Positions 1 through 10,691 of a stretch of 64,000 bases of DNA are shown piece by piece. Origin of the DNA: Bursaphelenchus xylophilus (lineage: Eukaryota > Nematoda > Chromadorea > Rhabditida > Aphelenchoididae); assembly GCA_904066235.2 (NCBI GenBank), contig CAJFCV020000002.1, positions 8,556,001 to 8,620,000 of the forward strand, read 5' to 3'. How positions within the stretch are numbered: the stretch's first letter is position 1; every line of letters begins with the position of its first letter. A program made the position numbers and the translations under genes. The notes beneath the pieces were generated by a model that saw only the letters and a program-made list of their open reading frames with translations, was not told the origin of the DNA and did not search any database.

Positions 1-826
1 TAGCCTTTGTTTTTGATAAGGATCTCTGTGGTTTACCGTTTAGAAAATCAGGGGCGTAGCTGACCAAAAAAATCTTTTCAACTGTTATAGTATGCCACAG
101 AATTCAGCAAGCGTTGTACAAAACAAAAAGCGGGTGTTTTTTCTCTTGTTAATGCTATTAGTCATCTTTTGATCAGTTTGTTGTTGTTAAACATGATTTT
201 CCAAGCGACATGTTCGGTGTGAATAAAAATTTTTATGATTACATTCCCAACCTGCTCGAGACGTCATTTGTTCGTTCAAATTATCTGTCTCGCATTCATG
301 TTGTAGTTTATGCATTATGTTTTGTGACGGAGTGTGGAAGGATTATGAAATACACACGGTTTAAGGGCGGTCGTTTCGCGGGGCCAAGCGTAGTTAGGAC
401 CTGGCTGAATCGTCCCTGTTGGCAAGGCAATTGTGGGAATTTCTTAGTCGAAATTGGAGTCTGTTCTTCAGTATTATAACCCTCTCTTTTCCCGCACGGG
501 TGAACGAAAAAAGCGTCCCGAGATTGGGTTGATAATTACATCACAAAAAACTGGGAATTTTCGAACGAATTTTGATCAATCGTCCTTCAATCCGACCAAA
601 CGAATGATGAGAAGGCGACCGCGGAGTTTAAAGTTTTTGCTCCCGACCGCTGATTCTTTGTTGTCACGCTGCAGGGCGGACTTTCTTGGACTTTTTTTTT
701 GATTAATCTAGGCTTATCTTGAAGTATAATTTTTTTATCGGTTTTGTCAGCCATTGTTATTGCCTATTTTCAATGTGCGATTAATAATGTTGCCGATTTG
801 AGGCGTCTTTCTGCATTCAAAACCTG
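1..826. other. Upstream region of gcs-1, no gene seen
   Basis: No coding exon is recognisable here; the open frames are short and show no family features. Two GTCAT cores (161-165 and 263-267) resemble the core of SKN-1/Nrf sites, which control gcs-1 in C. elegans. A five-base core is expected often by chance, so this is weak. Confidence 0.4.
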
Positions 827-837
827 TTTTTTTTCAG
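827..837 (+). promoter_or_regulatory. Probable spliced-leader trans-splice acceptor of gcs-1
   Basis: A run of T followed by CAG ends two bases before the gcs-1 ATG at 840. No upstream coding exon or donor is apparent. In nematodes such an isolated acceptor beside a start codon usually marks SL trans-splicing. A cis-spliced 5' non-coding exon is the alternative. Confidence 0.6.
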
Positions 838-839
838 TT

Positions 840-3800
840 ATGGGCCTTCTGACCAAAGGCACTCCACTCACCTGGGCTGAGCTAAAGCCGTATGTGAAAT
901 ACGTCAAGGTATGTGATCTTTGCGGTTTTGTTAATGCCAATGATTTAGGAACATGGAATTGCCCAGTTCATCACTTTGTACCATCGCCTAAAAGACCGAG
1001 AGGGCGATCAACTCAGGTGGGGCGACGAGATCGAGTACACCATTGTTAAATTTGACCACGAGAACAAAAAGGTGGGCTTTCTTTTTTTTGAAATTTGAAG
1101 TACAGTAAGGGACCTGATCCAGTGGCAAAAAACGTACCATTTTGCATCTGGGAAGCATCAAAAATGTGGCAAAATGCTTCCCTCTCCAAGTGAAAAAACT
1201 TCGTTTTGAAGGGCGCGGCCTTTCCCTCACAAAAAGAGCGGGCGCGCTTTTGAAATCGCAGTTTTTTTCACTTGGAGAGGGAGGTATTTTGCTGCATTTT
1301 TGATACGTCAAAGATGCAAAATGGTACGTTTTTTGTCACTTGATCAGGTCACTGTAACAGTCCGCCACTGTAATAGGCTCTTTGAACTTATTGCTTTTGT
1401 TTAGGTACGTGTATGTCTTCGCGCCGACGATCTCCTCAAACGTCTTCAAGCCCAAGAAGAAGTGAATAACATGGTGGGGACAGAGAATCGCGCTCTCTGG
1501 CGACCTGAGTTCGCCGCATACATGGTGGAGGGAACGCCGGGAGTGCCATACGGCGGCCTCATGTCTTGTTTCAACATTGTCGAATCGAACATGATCCTCC
1601 GCCGCGCCGAAGCCACTCAGCTCCTCAGAAAGAACGAAAGCTTGTTGTCCATCAGCTTCCCCAGTCTGGGCACTCCAGACTTCACGGATCCGCCAAGCAA
1701 ACCCGCCCCCGACGATGTCGAAGGAGCCGGGCGGAGTGTGTTCTTCCCGGACGAAGGCATTTATTCTGGCCATCCCCGATTCCGCAACCTTGTCCGGAAT
1801 ATCCGTCAACGCCGCGGACGTCGTGTCGCCATCAATGTCCCAATCTATAAAGACGAACACACCCCTCAGCCGTATGTGGAGGAGTTCACCGACCCCGAAG
1901 CCAAAGTCATGGCCAAACCCGACCACATCTACCTGGATCACATGGGCTTTGGGATGGGATGTTGCTGCCTTCAAATGACTTTCCAAGCTGTGAACGTCCA
2001 AGAAGCCAGATGGCTCTACGACCAGTTGACTCCCATTACCCCGATCCTTGTGGCGCTCAGCGCAGCCACTCCCATCTTCAGAAGCCGATTGGCGGATGTC
2101 GACAGCCGATGGGACATCATTTCTGGGGTAGGGAAACTTGTTTCTTACAGTGGGGGACCTGAGCCAGTGGCAAAAAACGTACCACTTTGCATCCGGGAAG
2201 TATCAAAAATGTGGCGAAATGCTTCCCTCTCCGAATGAAAAAACTTTTGTTTCGAAAGGCGCGCCCTTTGCCTCACAAAAAGAGCGGGCGCGCTTTTGAA
2301 ATCAGAGTTTTTTTTTCACTTGGAGAGGGAAGCATTTCGCCACGTTTTTTATACTTCCCTGGTGCAAAATGATACGTTCTTTGCCACTGGATCAGGTCCC
2401 TCGGTTTTGAAGACTTTTATTCCATTTATCCGTTTTTTTCCAGAGTGTGGACGACAGAACAGCCGAGGAGTTGGGAGAAGTCCCATTGAAGAATGATGAA
2501 TTTGTTATCAAGAAGTCCCGCTATGATTCCACCGACTGCTACATCTATCCCTGTTCGGCTCCATACAATGACATCGAGTTGGAGTACGATCCCAAAATCC
2601 TGCAGCAACTCCTGGACGGCGGCGTGGACGAGATCCTCGCCAAACACATAGCCCACATGTTCATCCGAGACCCACTGCAAGTTTTCAAGGAGAGAATCGA
2701 ACAAGACGACACCAAATCCACCGAGCACTTTGAGACCATCCAATCCTCCAATTGGATGAATATGCGATTCAAACCACCACCTCCGGATGCCCCCGAGATT
2801 GGGTGGAGAGTGGAGTTCCGACCAACCGAAGTCCAGTTGACGGATTTTGAGAACGCCGCTTATTGTTGTTTTGTGGTTTTGCTGACTCGGTAAGTTTTAG
2901 CATTTCCACAAAATGCCTGGACATTTTTTTTGCTGTCGCACAGTGCATCTTGAACTTTTGCCGCCAGCGCACAGTGCAATTTTCCCTTTGCGCACCGTGC
3001 AAACCTCAAAAAACCCGTTTGCACTGTGCAAGTTCTCGCGGCGGCGCAGTTGAAAAAAGCTTACGTCGCAGCGATATTTCAAATGCACAGTGCAAAACCA
3101 AAAAAAAGGTCAATGCACGGTGCAAAAAATTGGTGACTTTTGTGCACAGTGCGCGCCGCGACAAATCTCCAGGCACTTTGTGAAAATTCTAATAGCATAA
3201 AAAGTCTTAGATAGCGACGGGTTGTTTTCTGTTCTTTATGCCAATCATTCCAGTGTGATTGTCTCATACAAACTGACCTTCCTTTCTCCCATCTCTAAAG
3301 TAACCGAGAATATGAAGCGAGCCCAGACCAGGGATGCTGTTCTCCACCAGAAACTCTTCTTCCGCTCCAAACTCTCTACCTGTGATGCACCGCCGGATGT
3401 CGACAAGAACGGACCGACCAAGAAACCGGACCTGGAAACGGTGGAGATGACCATAAATCAGATTGTAAACGGCGATGGAAAAGAATTCCCGGGGCTAGTA
3501 CCACTGATCCGCCAGTTTCTGGATGGGGCAGATGTTGATGTGGACACCAGGTGCACGATCACACAGTATTTGAACTTTATCCAAAAAAGGGCATCTGGCG
3601 AAATCTGGACGTTGGCGCATTGGATGAGAGAATTCGTGAAGAATCATCCAGATTACAAGAAGGATTCCTTTGTCCCCGATTCCACTGTTTATGATCTGAT
3701 CACCGAGGTGAGTTTGTTATTTTATATTAGGCTTTGGGAGGCATTGGGGTGAAAAGTCTAGGACTATTGTCGTCTATTAATTAAGAGGTTTTATATAATT

Positions 3801-4320
3801 TTTTTTCTAACAAGGACTTCTACAGGGTATGGAGTTAGAGATCGAGACATACATCAAAAAAATCGCAAAATTTGTCTGATTTAGAATATGTAAAAGTTAG
3901 CTGCCTAATTTTGGTTTGTAAGGGTGAAAAAGTCCTCTGAACTTTTCCCGCAACACCACGCAAATGCCTTTTTGACCAGGTTTTCACCAAATCAAAAGCT
4001 TGTTTTTGAGCTAAAGCAAACTCTGGTATCTTGACAAGCCTTACAGCAAACTTTTACATATTCTGAATCAGAAAAATTTTGCGATTTTTTTTTGATGTTT
4101 GTCTCGGCCTGTAACTCCATACCCCATTGAAGTACTTTCATTGTAAGCAAAAGCGTGCTTAATCTATTCTTTGTAGATGGATGAAATCTCAAAGGGAGAA
4201 GCACATTGCCCCCATCTGTTGGGTTGTTTCCGCACCAAGACCGACGAACGCATTCCCAACGCTGTCCGCCGCGCCGAAGAAGCTCTCATCATGAGCATCG
4301 CCAAACGGCACATCCAATAG
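840..4320 (+). CDS. gcs-1: Glutamate-cysteine ligase catalytic subunit
   Basis: This enzyme makes gamma-glutamylcysteine from glutamate and cysteine with ATP, the rate-limiting step of glutathione synthesis in the cytosol. Six exons: 840-908, 949-1071, 1405-2127, 2444-2889, 3254-3707, 4177-4320. Together they encode 652 residues, close to the C. elegans protein. The start [12 protein letters not shown] and the segments [33 protein letters not shown] and FPSLGTPDF are typical of eukaryotic GCLC. The frame is kept across all junctions. Exon 2 restores EHGIAQF before FITLYHRLK, which places the first intron at 909-948, only 40 bases. Introns 2 and 3 each carry a foldback MITE, intron 4 carries a GCACNGTGC-rich element, and intron 5 carries another inverted repeat. 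The gene ends at a TAG about 300 bp before the convergent gene at 4618. Confident. Confidence 0.95.
1102..1355. mobile_element. Foldback MITE, family F, copy 1
   Basis: It lies in gcs-1 intron 2. The left end ACAGTAAGGGACCTGATCC is the inverted match of the right end GATCAGGTCACTGT. The two halves are near-complementary over most of their length, including the GTGGCAAAATGCTTCCCTC segment. TA flanks both ends, as for Tc1/mariner-type insertions. No coding capacity. Confidence 0.85.
2147..2401. mobile_element. Foldback MITE, family F, copy 2
   Basis: It lies in gcs-1 intron 3. The left end is ACAGTGGGGGACCTGAGCC and the right end is GGATCAGGTCCC. The interior matches copy 1, including the two complementary CTCTCCAAGTGAAAAAACTT-like segments. 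The element fills most of the intron, ending about 42 bp before the acceptor at 2443. Confidence 0.85.
2896..3194. mobile_element. GCACNGTGC-rich MITE, family G, copy 1
   Basis: It lies in gcs-1 intron 4. The ends read TTAGCATTTCCACAAAATGCC and, inverted, GGCACTTTGTGAAAATTCTAA. Seven nonamers of the form GCACNGTGC start at 2938, 2969, 2992, 3021, 3085, 3115 and 3144, mostly about 30 bp apart. No coding capacity. Confidence 0.85.
3815..4134. repeat. Inverted-repeat element in gcs-1 intron 5
   Basis: The left arm (from ACTTCTACAGGGTATGG at 3815) and the right arm (ending CCATACCCCATTGAAGT at 4134) are complementary over roughly 90 bases. Both contain ATCAAAAAAATCGCAAAAT-like and AATATGTAAAAGTT segments. 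Probably a single MITE; no other copy is seen in the window. Confidence 0.7.
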
Positions 4321-4617
4321 TTATTCCATTCTTGTGATCTAGATGATATACATGTTGATGTTTTGTTCACCCATTTAAGGCATAATGAAGCATTTATTTA
4401 TATTACGGCGCCATTTGTTTCGAGGCCTATTATGTTAAGGTAACATGGTGCAATATCTCAGCCGCTTCAGTGATGCTATCGTTAGTCAGCGAGGTCATAA
4501 GTTTAGTTGCGTCGTTAGACGACGGGTGGAAGTTTAGAAATGTTTTGTATCAATGTCTGTTTATTAAAGAAGGACCCGTTTTTGGTATGAGTAAGATTGA
4601 AATGGAATGAGGAAGAC

Positions 4618-6218
4618 TTATTGCGCTCTCTCCACCGATGACGTTGTATCCAACGCTTCTCGGCTTTGTGATAGGTTTTCCTGAAATACGAATTTTTAAG
4701 ATTAATTACAAGTTACGGGGGCTTTTTTGTATATTTTACCGTACCTCGGGTATGATCTCGATTGTCGATTTCTTTGCCTGACTGATCGCCTCGAGCCCTT
4801 TCATGCCCATTACTTGTTGTAGTATTAGAAGAGATGGCTTCTCCGCCATTGGTTCCACAATAAAGTTCTGCAGCCCGTTTTCCAGCGCGACTGTCTTTTC
4901 ATTGGGGCTATGACACCAGCAAAAGATGTGGCGGAGAATTAAGTCGCGGAACAACTGAAATTGAAAAAAAAATAAATGTGTTAGCAAAAGGGCAGAAAAA
5001 TTTTCATTGTGTGTTTATTAGCATTTTCACAAAGTGCCTGGACATTTGTCGAGGTCCACAAAAATGCGCACCGCACGTCAAACTGAGATAAGCTAAAACA
5101 GTCCGATGAATGGGTTGGAAACTTGGCAAGAAATACGCAAAAAAACGTTTTGTCGGGGGAGAAATGGGGAATTTTTGGGGCGAGAGAGTACGTTTTTGCG
5201 TGTCTTTTTTCTCTCTTTCTCTGCGAAATCAAGACGAAGTGTAAAAAACCGATAGCGAAGAGTCTATTCCGGTCACCGGACTCCTCAGTTTGACGTGCAC
5301 CGTGCACTCACCTTTTTTTGATTTTGCACTGTGCATTTGAAATATCGCTGCGACGTAAGCTTTTCTCAACTGCGCCGCTGCGATTTTGATCAAAAATGTG
5401 CACAGTGCAATCGGCTTTTTTTGAGGTTTGCACGGTGCGAAAAAGCAAAAATCCGCAGTGCGTTGGCGACAAAAGTTCAAGATGCACTGTGCGAAAGCGA
5501 AATGATGTCCAGGCACTTTGTGAAAATGCTAATAGGTCTTTCGGACAGGTCGAACGTTTGTTTATGATCGACTAAATGGCCAACCAAAGAGTTGAATTGT
5601 AAACCGAAAAGTATTCGAATAATTATGAGATTTTTGGGCTATTTGAATTGTTTAGCTATCCTTTTAGATCTTTTGCTGGTTATTTGGTAGATTATGAGCA
5701 AAAAATTCGACCTGCAGAAAAACATATTTCGTTATACTCCAACGAAAGATAATATACGTTTTTCAGGGAGTACGAAGTGGGACCACCAAACAATCTGCGC
5801 CATGCCAAAGAGAATTGACGTAAGTCTTACGTCATTTGATTTATTGGCAAGACTAAAACGAACCTGGGGCGATGCACAGAGAATAATGACCAGCATCCAT
5901 CCGAGTAGAAAGCAAATACCCAATTGGAAGATGTGACGGTCACTCTCATTATCGTCCACCTGAAGTAGTAATGGTGTTACAAAGGGGGATAGTTGGGTAA
6001 TATTTTTTCTTTTTTTTATCCAACGTTTTATCTAACGTTGGATGAAAAAGGAGGAATAGAAGGAGGTCTTCGTTTTGTGTTGAAATTTTCAACAACTTAC
6101 CGTACCACCCATTGAAAATTACGGCCGAAACCAGCGCCTTTCGATTATTGTAATACGTCAAATTTGGGAAGAGAACGCTCCGCTCGTGCAAGAATATCTT
6201 TCCAACATTGCCTCCTCT
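4618..6218 (-). CDS. Unidentified multi-pass membrane protein, partial model
   Basis: I do not recognise this gene. Exons supported by splice signals and open frame are 5738-5959, 4745-4954 and 4618-4680 (TAA stop). They join in frame: LSFVG is followed by LFRDLILRHIFCW, and IIPE by ENLSQSREALD. A further exon lies near 6104-6218 (acceptor at 6219) and contains HERSVLFPNLTYYNNRK, but its natural donor TACG|GTAAG does not keep the frame into the next exon. A micro-exon or a different donor (GCC|GTAATT) is needed. The 5738-5959 exon holds one or two hydrophobic stretches, FQLGICFLLGWMLVIILCA and LTSILFGMAQIVWW. Further upstream, 6230-6360 has a signal-like hydrophobic reading frame that could be the N-terminus. 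A family G element lies inside the intron 4955-5737. Function unknown. Confidence 0.5.
5016..5534. mobile_element. GCACNGTGC-rich MITE, family G, copy 2, with nested insertion
   Basis: The ends ATTAGCATTTTCACAAAGTG and its inverted match CACTTTGTGAAAATGCTAAT are nearly perfect. The copy is about 220 bp longer than copy 3 because a second element sits inside it at 5075-5296. The right half keeps several GCACNGTGC nonamers, for example at 5326, 5400 and 5429. Confidence 0.85.
5075..5296. mobile_element. Small TIR element nested in family G copy 2
   Basis: ACGTCAAACTGAG at 5075 is repeated in inverse as CTCAGTTTGACGT ending at 5296. It interrupts the left half of the family G element, whose sequence resumes with GCACCGTGCACTCACC as in copy 3. 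It was therefore inserted after the host copy. No coding capacity seen. Confidence 0.7.
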
Positions 6219-7486
6219 CTAAAATCACTTGTGATTTCTTTGTGGCAAAGAGAACCCGACAGCTGTTTGGTATCCGAAAACAGCCTCAGAATGACATAGA
6301 CTGAGGCGAGGATTTATCGCAAAATTGATTAGGACTAATAATAGGCACGCGTGGAAAACATTGTGTGGTACTGTCAACAGATGCCGATATCGACGTGTTC
6401 AACAAAAATGAAGACATTCGTGTTGAACTTGGGCACTCGCGTACACTTTTCCAACCGAAAGCAAAAGACAAGTGCTTCTCCATAACCCCCTCAAGAGTCA
6501 TGACTGGAACTTTCTGCAGCGGCTCGCTTTCCCCGCCGTTTTTGCGGATTTTCCCATCGAATTGTTTTATGAATTTTGGATTATCTTCCCAAACCGAAAG
6601 TAGGCGAAAGATGTTTGGGCTACGAAAAACACAAGGGGAGAATATAGAAGGAAAAAGCGGATACTGTAATTGGAAAACTCTGATGGCAACACGGCTAAAG
6701 GAGACTTTTACTTCCCTTCCTATTGTCCCACTTTGTGAATGGGACCAATTGCTTGTACTATTAGCATTTTCACAAAGTGCCTGGACATTTGTCGCGGTCC
6801 GCACCGTGCACAAAAATCCCCCATTTTTTTGCACCGTGCACTCACCTTTTTTTTGATTTTGCACTGTGCATTTGAAATATCGCTGCGGCGTAAGCTTTTC
6901 TCAACTGCGCCGCTGCGATTTTGATCAAAAATGCGCACAGTGCAATCGGCCTTTTTGAGGTTTGCACGGTGCGCAAAGGAAAAAATCCACAGTGCGTTGG
7001 CGACAAAAGTCCAAGATGCACTGTGCGAAAGCGCAACGATGTCCAGGCACTTTGTGAAAATGCTAATAGGGCCCTCCCCTTATCCCTGCCCCTTCAAGTC
7101 ATACCGACTTTCGACTCCTCAAATTCGAACGTTCCAAGCCCGTTTCCGGGCTGCGGGGCCCGGTCGCGAATCCCGCCTAAGACAACGGACCACGCCCGCA
7201 AAGAAATTGGAGGAAATAATTGGGAATGTGTATGTTTTTCCTCGTCCTCCTCCTTCCACTGACCTACGCGGGCGGAACCGGGACCCGGCCCTTCCCTTTA
7301 CCCCAAAAGAGAAATGAATCCCCCAATGCCAGTTCTCCGCCGGATACGAAGACATGAATTCCAAAGTCTTATCGTGTTCATTCTCCTCCCACGGGAAATC
7401 CCGACATGTTTACTCGCTCCGGCGCGCTCAACTAGGTATTGGTCAACCAAAACCGTTCAAATAGAGTTAACCCAAATTTGAAACTT
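6219..7486. other. Region with no confident gene between the membrane gene and the RUS1 gene
   Basis: Open frames on both strands at 6286-6864 show no family features and run into the family G repeat. Part of 6220-6750 may hold the missing 5' exons of the minus-strand membrane gene. A 43-codon signal-peptide-like frame lies at 7226-7357 (see findings). Confidence 0.4.
6759..7068. mobile_element. GCACNGTGC-rich MITE, family G, copy 3
   Basis: The best preserved copy, with ends TATTAGCATTTTCACAAAGT and its inverted match ending at 7068. GCACNGTGC nonamers start at 6801, 6831, 6861, 6935, 6964 and 7018; the first three are exactly 30 bp apart. A degenerate CCACAGTGC is at 6987. Confidence 0.9.
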
Positions 7487-7931
7487 ACAGGGGAAGTACC
7501 CGAAGTGCGAAGATTTTGATGAAACTTGGCACAAATTTAGAATAATTTTTTCTAGGATATAAGCGAGAATCCTAGCTCGCGCTTTGCAGAAACTACCGAG
7601 ATTTTTAGACCGAAAGTGGGCGAAAATTTGAGATTTTTTGCCGAATTTCGGGACGAAAAGTTTCATGCCTATTTCTACCATAAAGGATAATGTTTCCACA
7701 AAAAATAAATTTTTTCCGCGAAAAACTAGCGAAGTTATAGCCAAAAATTGTTTTTCTCTTTGACTGCTCTCCACGTTTAGCGTACTCTCTCGGCGGCAAA
7801 AATCGTTAAATATCTCGGCAGCTCCCGCAAAGCGCGAGCTAAAACTTTCAGGAATTGATATTTAGTCCATACCCGACGTGTATGAAAAATTTTTAAAAAT
7901 CTGAGCGTCGCACTTGGAGTACTTCCCCTGT
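7487..7931. mobile_element. TIR element, family P, copy 1
   Basis: The left end ACAGGGGAAGTACCCGAAGTG and the right end CACTTGGAGTACTTCCCCTGT are inverted matches. About 445 bp and non-coding. It ends 19 bp before the acceptor of the first recognised RUS1 exon, so it lies in that gene's 5' intron or promoter. Confidence 0.9.
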
Positions 7932-7950
7932 CATAATTTAATGTTTTCAG

Positions 7951-9730
7951 AGCCTAGTCGAGTACTACAATGGAAAGCCAATTTCCGCCAAGGCAAAACG
8001 ATCCAACTACAAAACACTGCTACACGAAATCTTCCTGCCCAGTGGATACCCAAGCAGTGTCACCGATGACTACTTGGCCTATCAATTTTGGGATACGGTA
8101 CAAGCAATGGCTTCCTCATTGACCGGAGTCTTGTCAACCGCCGCTATTCTGAAGGGTGCGGGAGTCGGGGATCAGGTATGTTATAACTTACCTGTTAGAT
8201 GTTTGTTGATATGTTTTGTTCATGGCTAACACTGTGTCGCTTCAGTCAGCCACTGTTTTGTCGGCTGCGCTCTCATGGATCTTGAAGGATGGGGCTGGAA
8301 TGATTGGACGGATCATTTTTGCATGGAGTTATGGCACGTTCTTGGACTCGGGTATGTTCTCCCTTGCTTGTTTTGTGTGTGTCTCATCGAAAAAAGAAGC
8401 TTTAATTTGTTTATCAAAACTTATTGGTTTAAGCCGTTCTGTTTAAAGGAAAGGGGCGGAGTCTGTAAGCGCGGCAAAAGACAAAGAGCTGTTGTAAGAA
8501 AACTTGAAGAGAAATTCTCTTCCAAATTCTTCGGTCAGGAGAGGAGAGGAACTGAAAAGATTGCAACAGATTTTTTTTTCATTATGTTGGTATGAAAAAA
8601 AAAATTTCTTGACGAATGTGCGAACAGTCTCTTTATTTTCGTTAACTTGTCGATGATCATTTCCTTTTTGAATTCTATTGATGTCACCCTTTTTATCAGC
8701 TTGATCCTTCGCCCATTTCAGACAGCAAGAGATGGCGGTTAATGGCCGATCTCCTGAACGATGTCTCCTTCTTTGTCGACATCCTTGCCGGAACGTTTCC
8801 TCCGTCTTATTTCGTAGTCATCGTGTGTTTGTCCTCGCTGATGCGCTCGATTGTAGGTGTGGCCGGAGGTGCCACTCGAATGGCCATTATCAGACATCAG
8901 GTAGGATCTTTCTTTACTGTTTGAGATGTGTATCGAGCGATACCGTCCTGTATTGAGTTGATTTATAATCTTGGAAATTGTTCTTTCAGGCGAGACGAGA
9001 AAACTTGGCCGATGTGGCTGCCAAAGATGGGTCCCAGGAAACGTTGGTCGGCCTCTTCTCTCTGGTTCTTAGCTTGTTGATGTTGCCGATGGTCGAGAAC
9101 AACAAGGCCTTGGTCTGGATCTTGTTTGTTTTGTTGACAATAACCCATTTGATCGCTAATTACAAAGCTGTGTCGGTCCTGGAATTCGATGTGTTCAATG
9201 AAAATCGACTTAAGATTGTAGCCAAGTAATACATTTTCCAGCTAGTTTCTTCGCCCGTTTTGAGTTATTAAACGACTTGATTTACAGCGAGTATGTTGAA
9301 TCAGGACGTATCTTGTCGATCAAGGAGGCGAATGCACGTGAAAACACCCACATCTTCAAGTTCACACGACGAGACCGTTTCTACGGCTGCCCCTTGAGGC
9401 AACTTCTGCAATTCGATCAAGATGCTGATGCTCGAAACGCACAGAATAAGATTGTCGGCAAGATTGGGCATAACGGATCCAGTGGTGCTATCGCTTTTAT
9501 GAAGGACGCCACTCCAAACGACATCATTTTAGCTGCCTTCCAATTGGAATTTGAAATCAGAAATTTGTAAGGTTCTTTTTAATGCGGCTATTATGGAAGA
9601 TTTTAAGGTATAGTCTTATGATTTCAGGTCCAAATACGATCCCATCGAGTTCCAACAGAAGCTTCAACGTCAAGGATGGTGCGTTCATTCGCATCTCATC
9701 CTTATGGACGAATATTCTTTTACGTGTTAG
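7951..9730 (+). CDS. RUS1-family (DUF647) protein, first exon not identified
   Basis: This is the nematode relative of human RUSF1 (C16orf58), a membrane-associated family of unclear biochemical role; plant RUS proteins act in UV-B responses and vitamin B6-related processes. Exons: 7951-8175, 8246-8351, 8722-8900, 8990-9225, 9288-9566, 9628-9730. They give 375 residues to the TAG at 9728. Family signatures are FLPSGYPSSVTDDYLAYQFW, GMIGRIIFAW, WRLMADLLNDV, VGVAGGATRMAI and ARRENLADVAAKDGSQET. The C-terminal part (FYGCPLRQLL onward, ending LIMDEYSFTC) matches the variable tail. Hydrophobic segments are LVGLFSLVLSLLMLPMV and ALVWILFVLLTITHLIANY. The first recognised exon begins at an acceptor in phase 0 and has no in-frame start, so an upstream exon is missing, probably before the family P element. 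Confidence 0.88.
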
Positions 9731-9765
9731 CTGACGACGGGTTCACGAACTATTTATTTATTATA

Positions 9766-10689
9766 CAGGGTGGGCCACTCGAAACGGGTAAGTTTTTTCC
9801 TTGGATTTCTCCGCGGAGACTCCGCCGATTTTCCCGAAATTTAGATTTTTCTGTAGCCGAGACCCGCCATTTTTAACCGGTTGAATTTGAAAAAAATATA
9901 TTTTGAATTGACCTTTCTGTGCCTTCCCAAAGTTTCGAAGAATTATTTTCGGGCCGAAACCGCTAAAACTTGGAAAATTTTTGGAATGATTTCGAAAACT
10001 TGGTCATTTTTTCGAGTTTTTGGGTGAAATTTGGTAAGTTTTACCTCAGATAACCATAAAATATTGTCGTAAAAACAATTTTATTTAACGGCCTGATTAT
10101 TAATATTTCTATCTGAGTTCGAAATGCCCATTTCCTCTCGCAGCACAAACTTGTAGGAGCTTTGAGAGTCATGAGAGTCGTGAACAGCTCGAATTGCAGA
10201 TCGTGAACATCGTCTATCTTTAATCGGGCTGGGCTCCAAGCTTCAATGACTTGGAGCTGGGGCTCGTTGCCAATTGTGTGGACTTTTGCAATCTTTTTGA
10301 ATTTTTTTTTTTGAATGTTCGTGCCCTAATGGTAATACAAACAACCCTCCTGTGGCTTTCAACTTGCTTTAAACAAGTTTAAGGCGAGCACTAGCAACTT
10401 TTTACTCCGCGATTTCCCCCAAAAAAAGCCAAAAATTTTCCAAGTCCGAGAAAGTCAATTGAAAATCATTCCAAAAATTTTCAAAGTTTTAGCGGTTTCG
10501 GCTCGAAAATAATTCTTCAAAACTTTGGGAAGGCACAGAAAGGTCAATTCAAAATATATTTTTTTCAAATTCAACCGGTTAAAAATGGCGGGTCTCAGCT
10601 ACAGAAAAATCTAAATTTCGGGAAAATCGGCGAAGTCTCCGCGGAGAAATCCAAGGAAAAAACTTACCCGTTTCGAGTGGCCCACCCTG
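9766..10689. mobile_element. Long-TIR non-autonomous DNA element (924 bp)
   Basis: CAGGGTGGGCCACTCGAAAC at 9766 is repeated in inverse, ending at 10689. The arms stay complementary for more than 200 bp each, through the CCGCGGAGA, AACCGGTTGAATTTG and CTTTCTGTGCCTTCCCAAA segments. A TA dinucleotide flanks both ends, consistent with a Tc1/mariner-type target. The interior has no transposase-like frame. It starts 35 bp after the RUS1 stop codon. Confidence 0.9.
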
Positions 10690-10691
10690 TA

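Noticed and set aside
1336..2001. A 221-codon minus-strand frame opposite gcs-1
   Set aside because: It is the antisense of the large gcs-1 exon 1405-2127; GC-rich coding DNA often leaves an open antisense frame. No domain features.
2896..3194. CRISPR-like spaced short repeats (GCACNGTGC)
   Set aside because: The genome is eukaryotic, the repeats are only 9 bp with a variable centre, and they lie inside a TIR element present in several copies.
6286..6864. A 192-codon minus frame and a 163-codon plus frame
   Set aside because: Both run into the family G repeat and overlap each other. Part of the minus frame might be exonic for the membrane gene, but no junction supports it.
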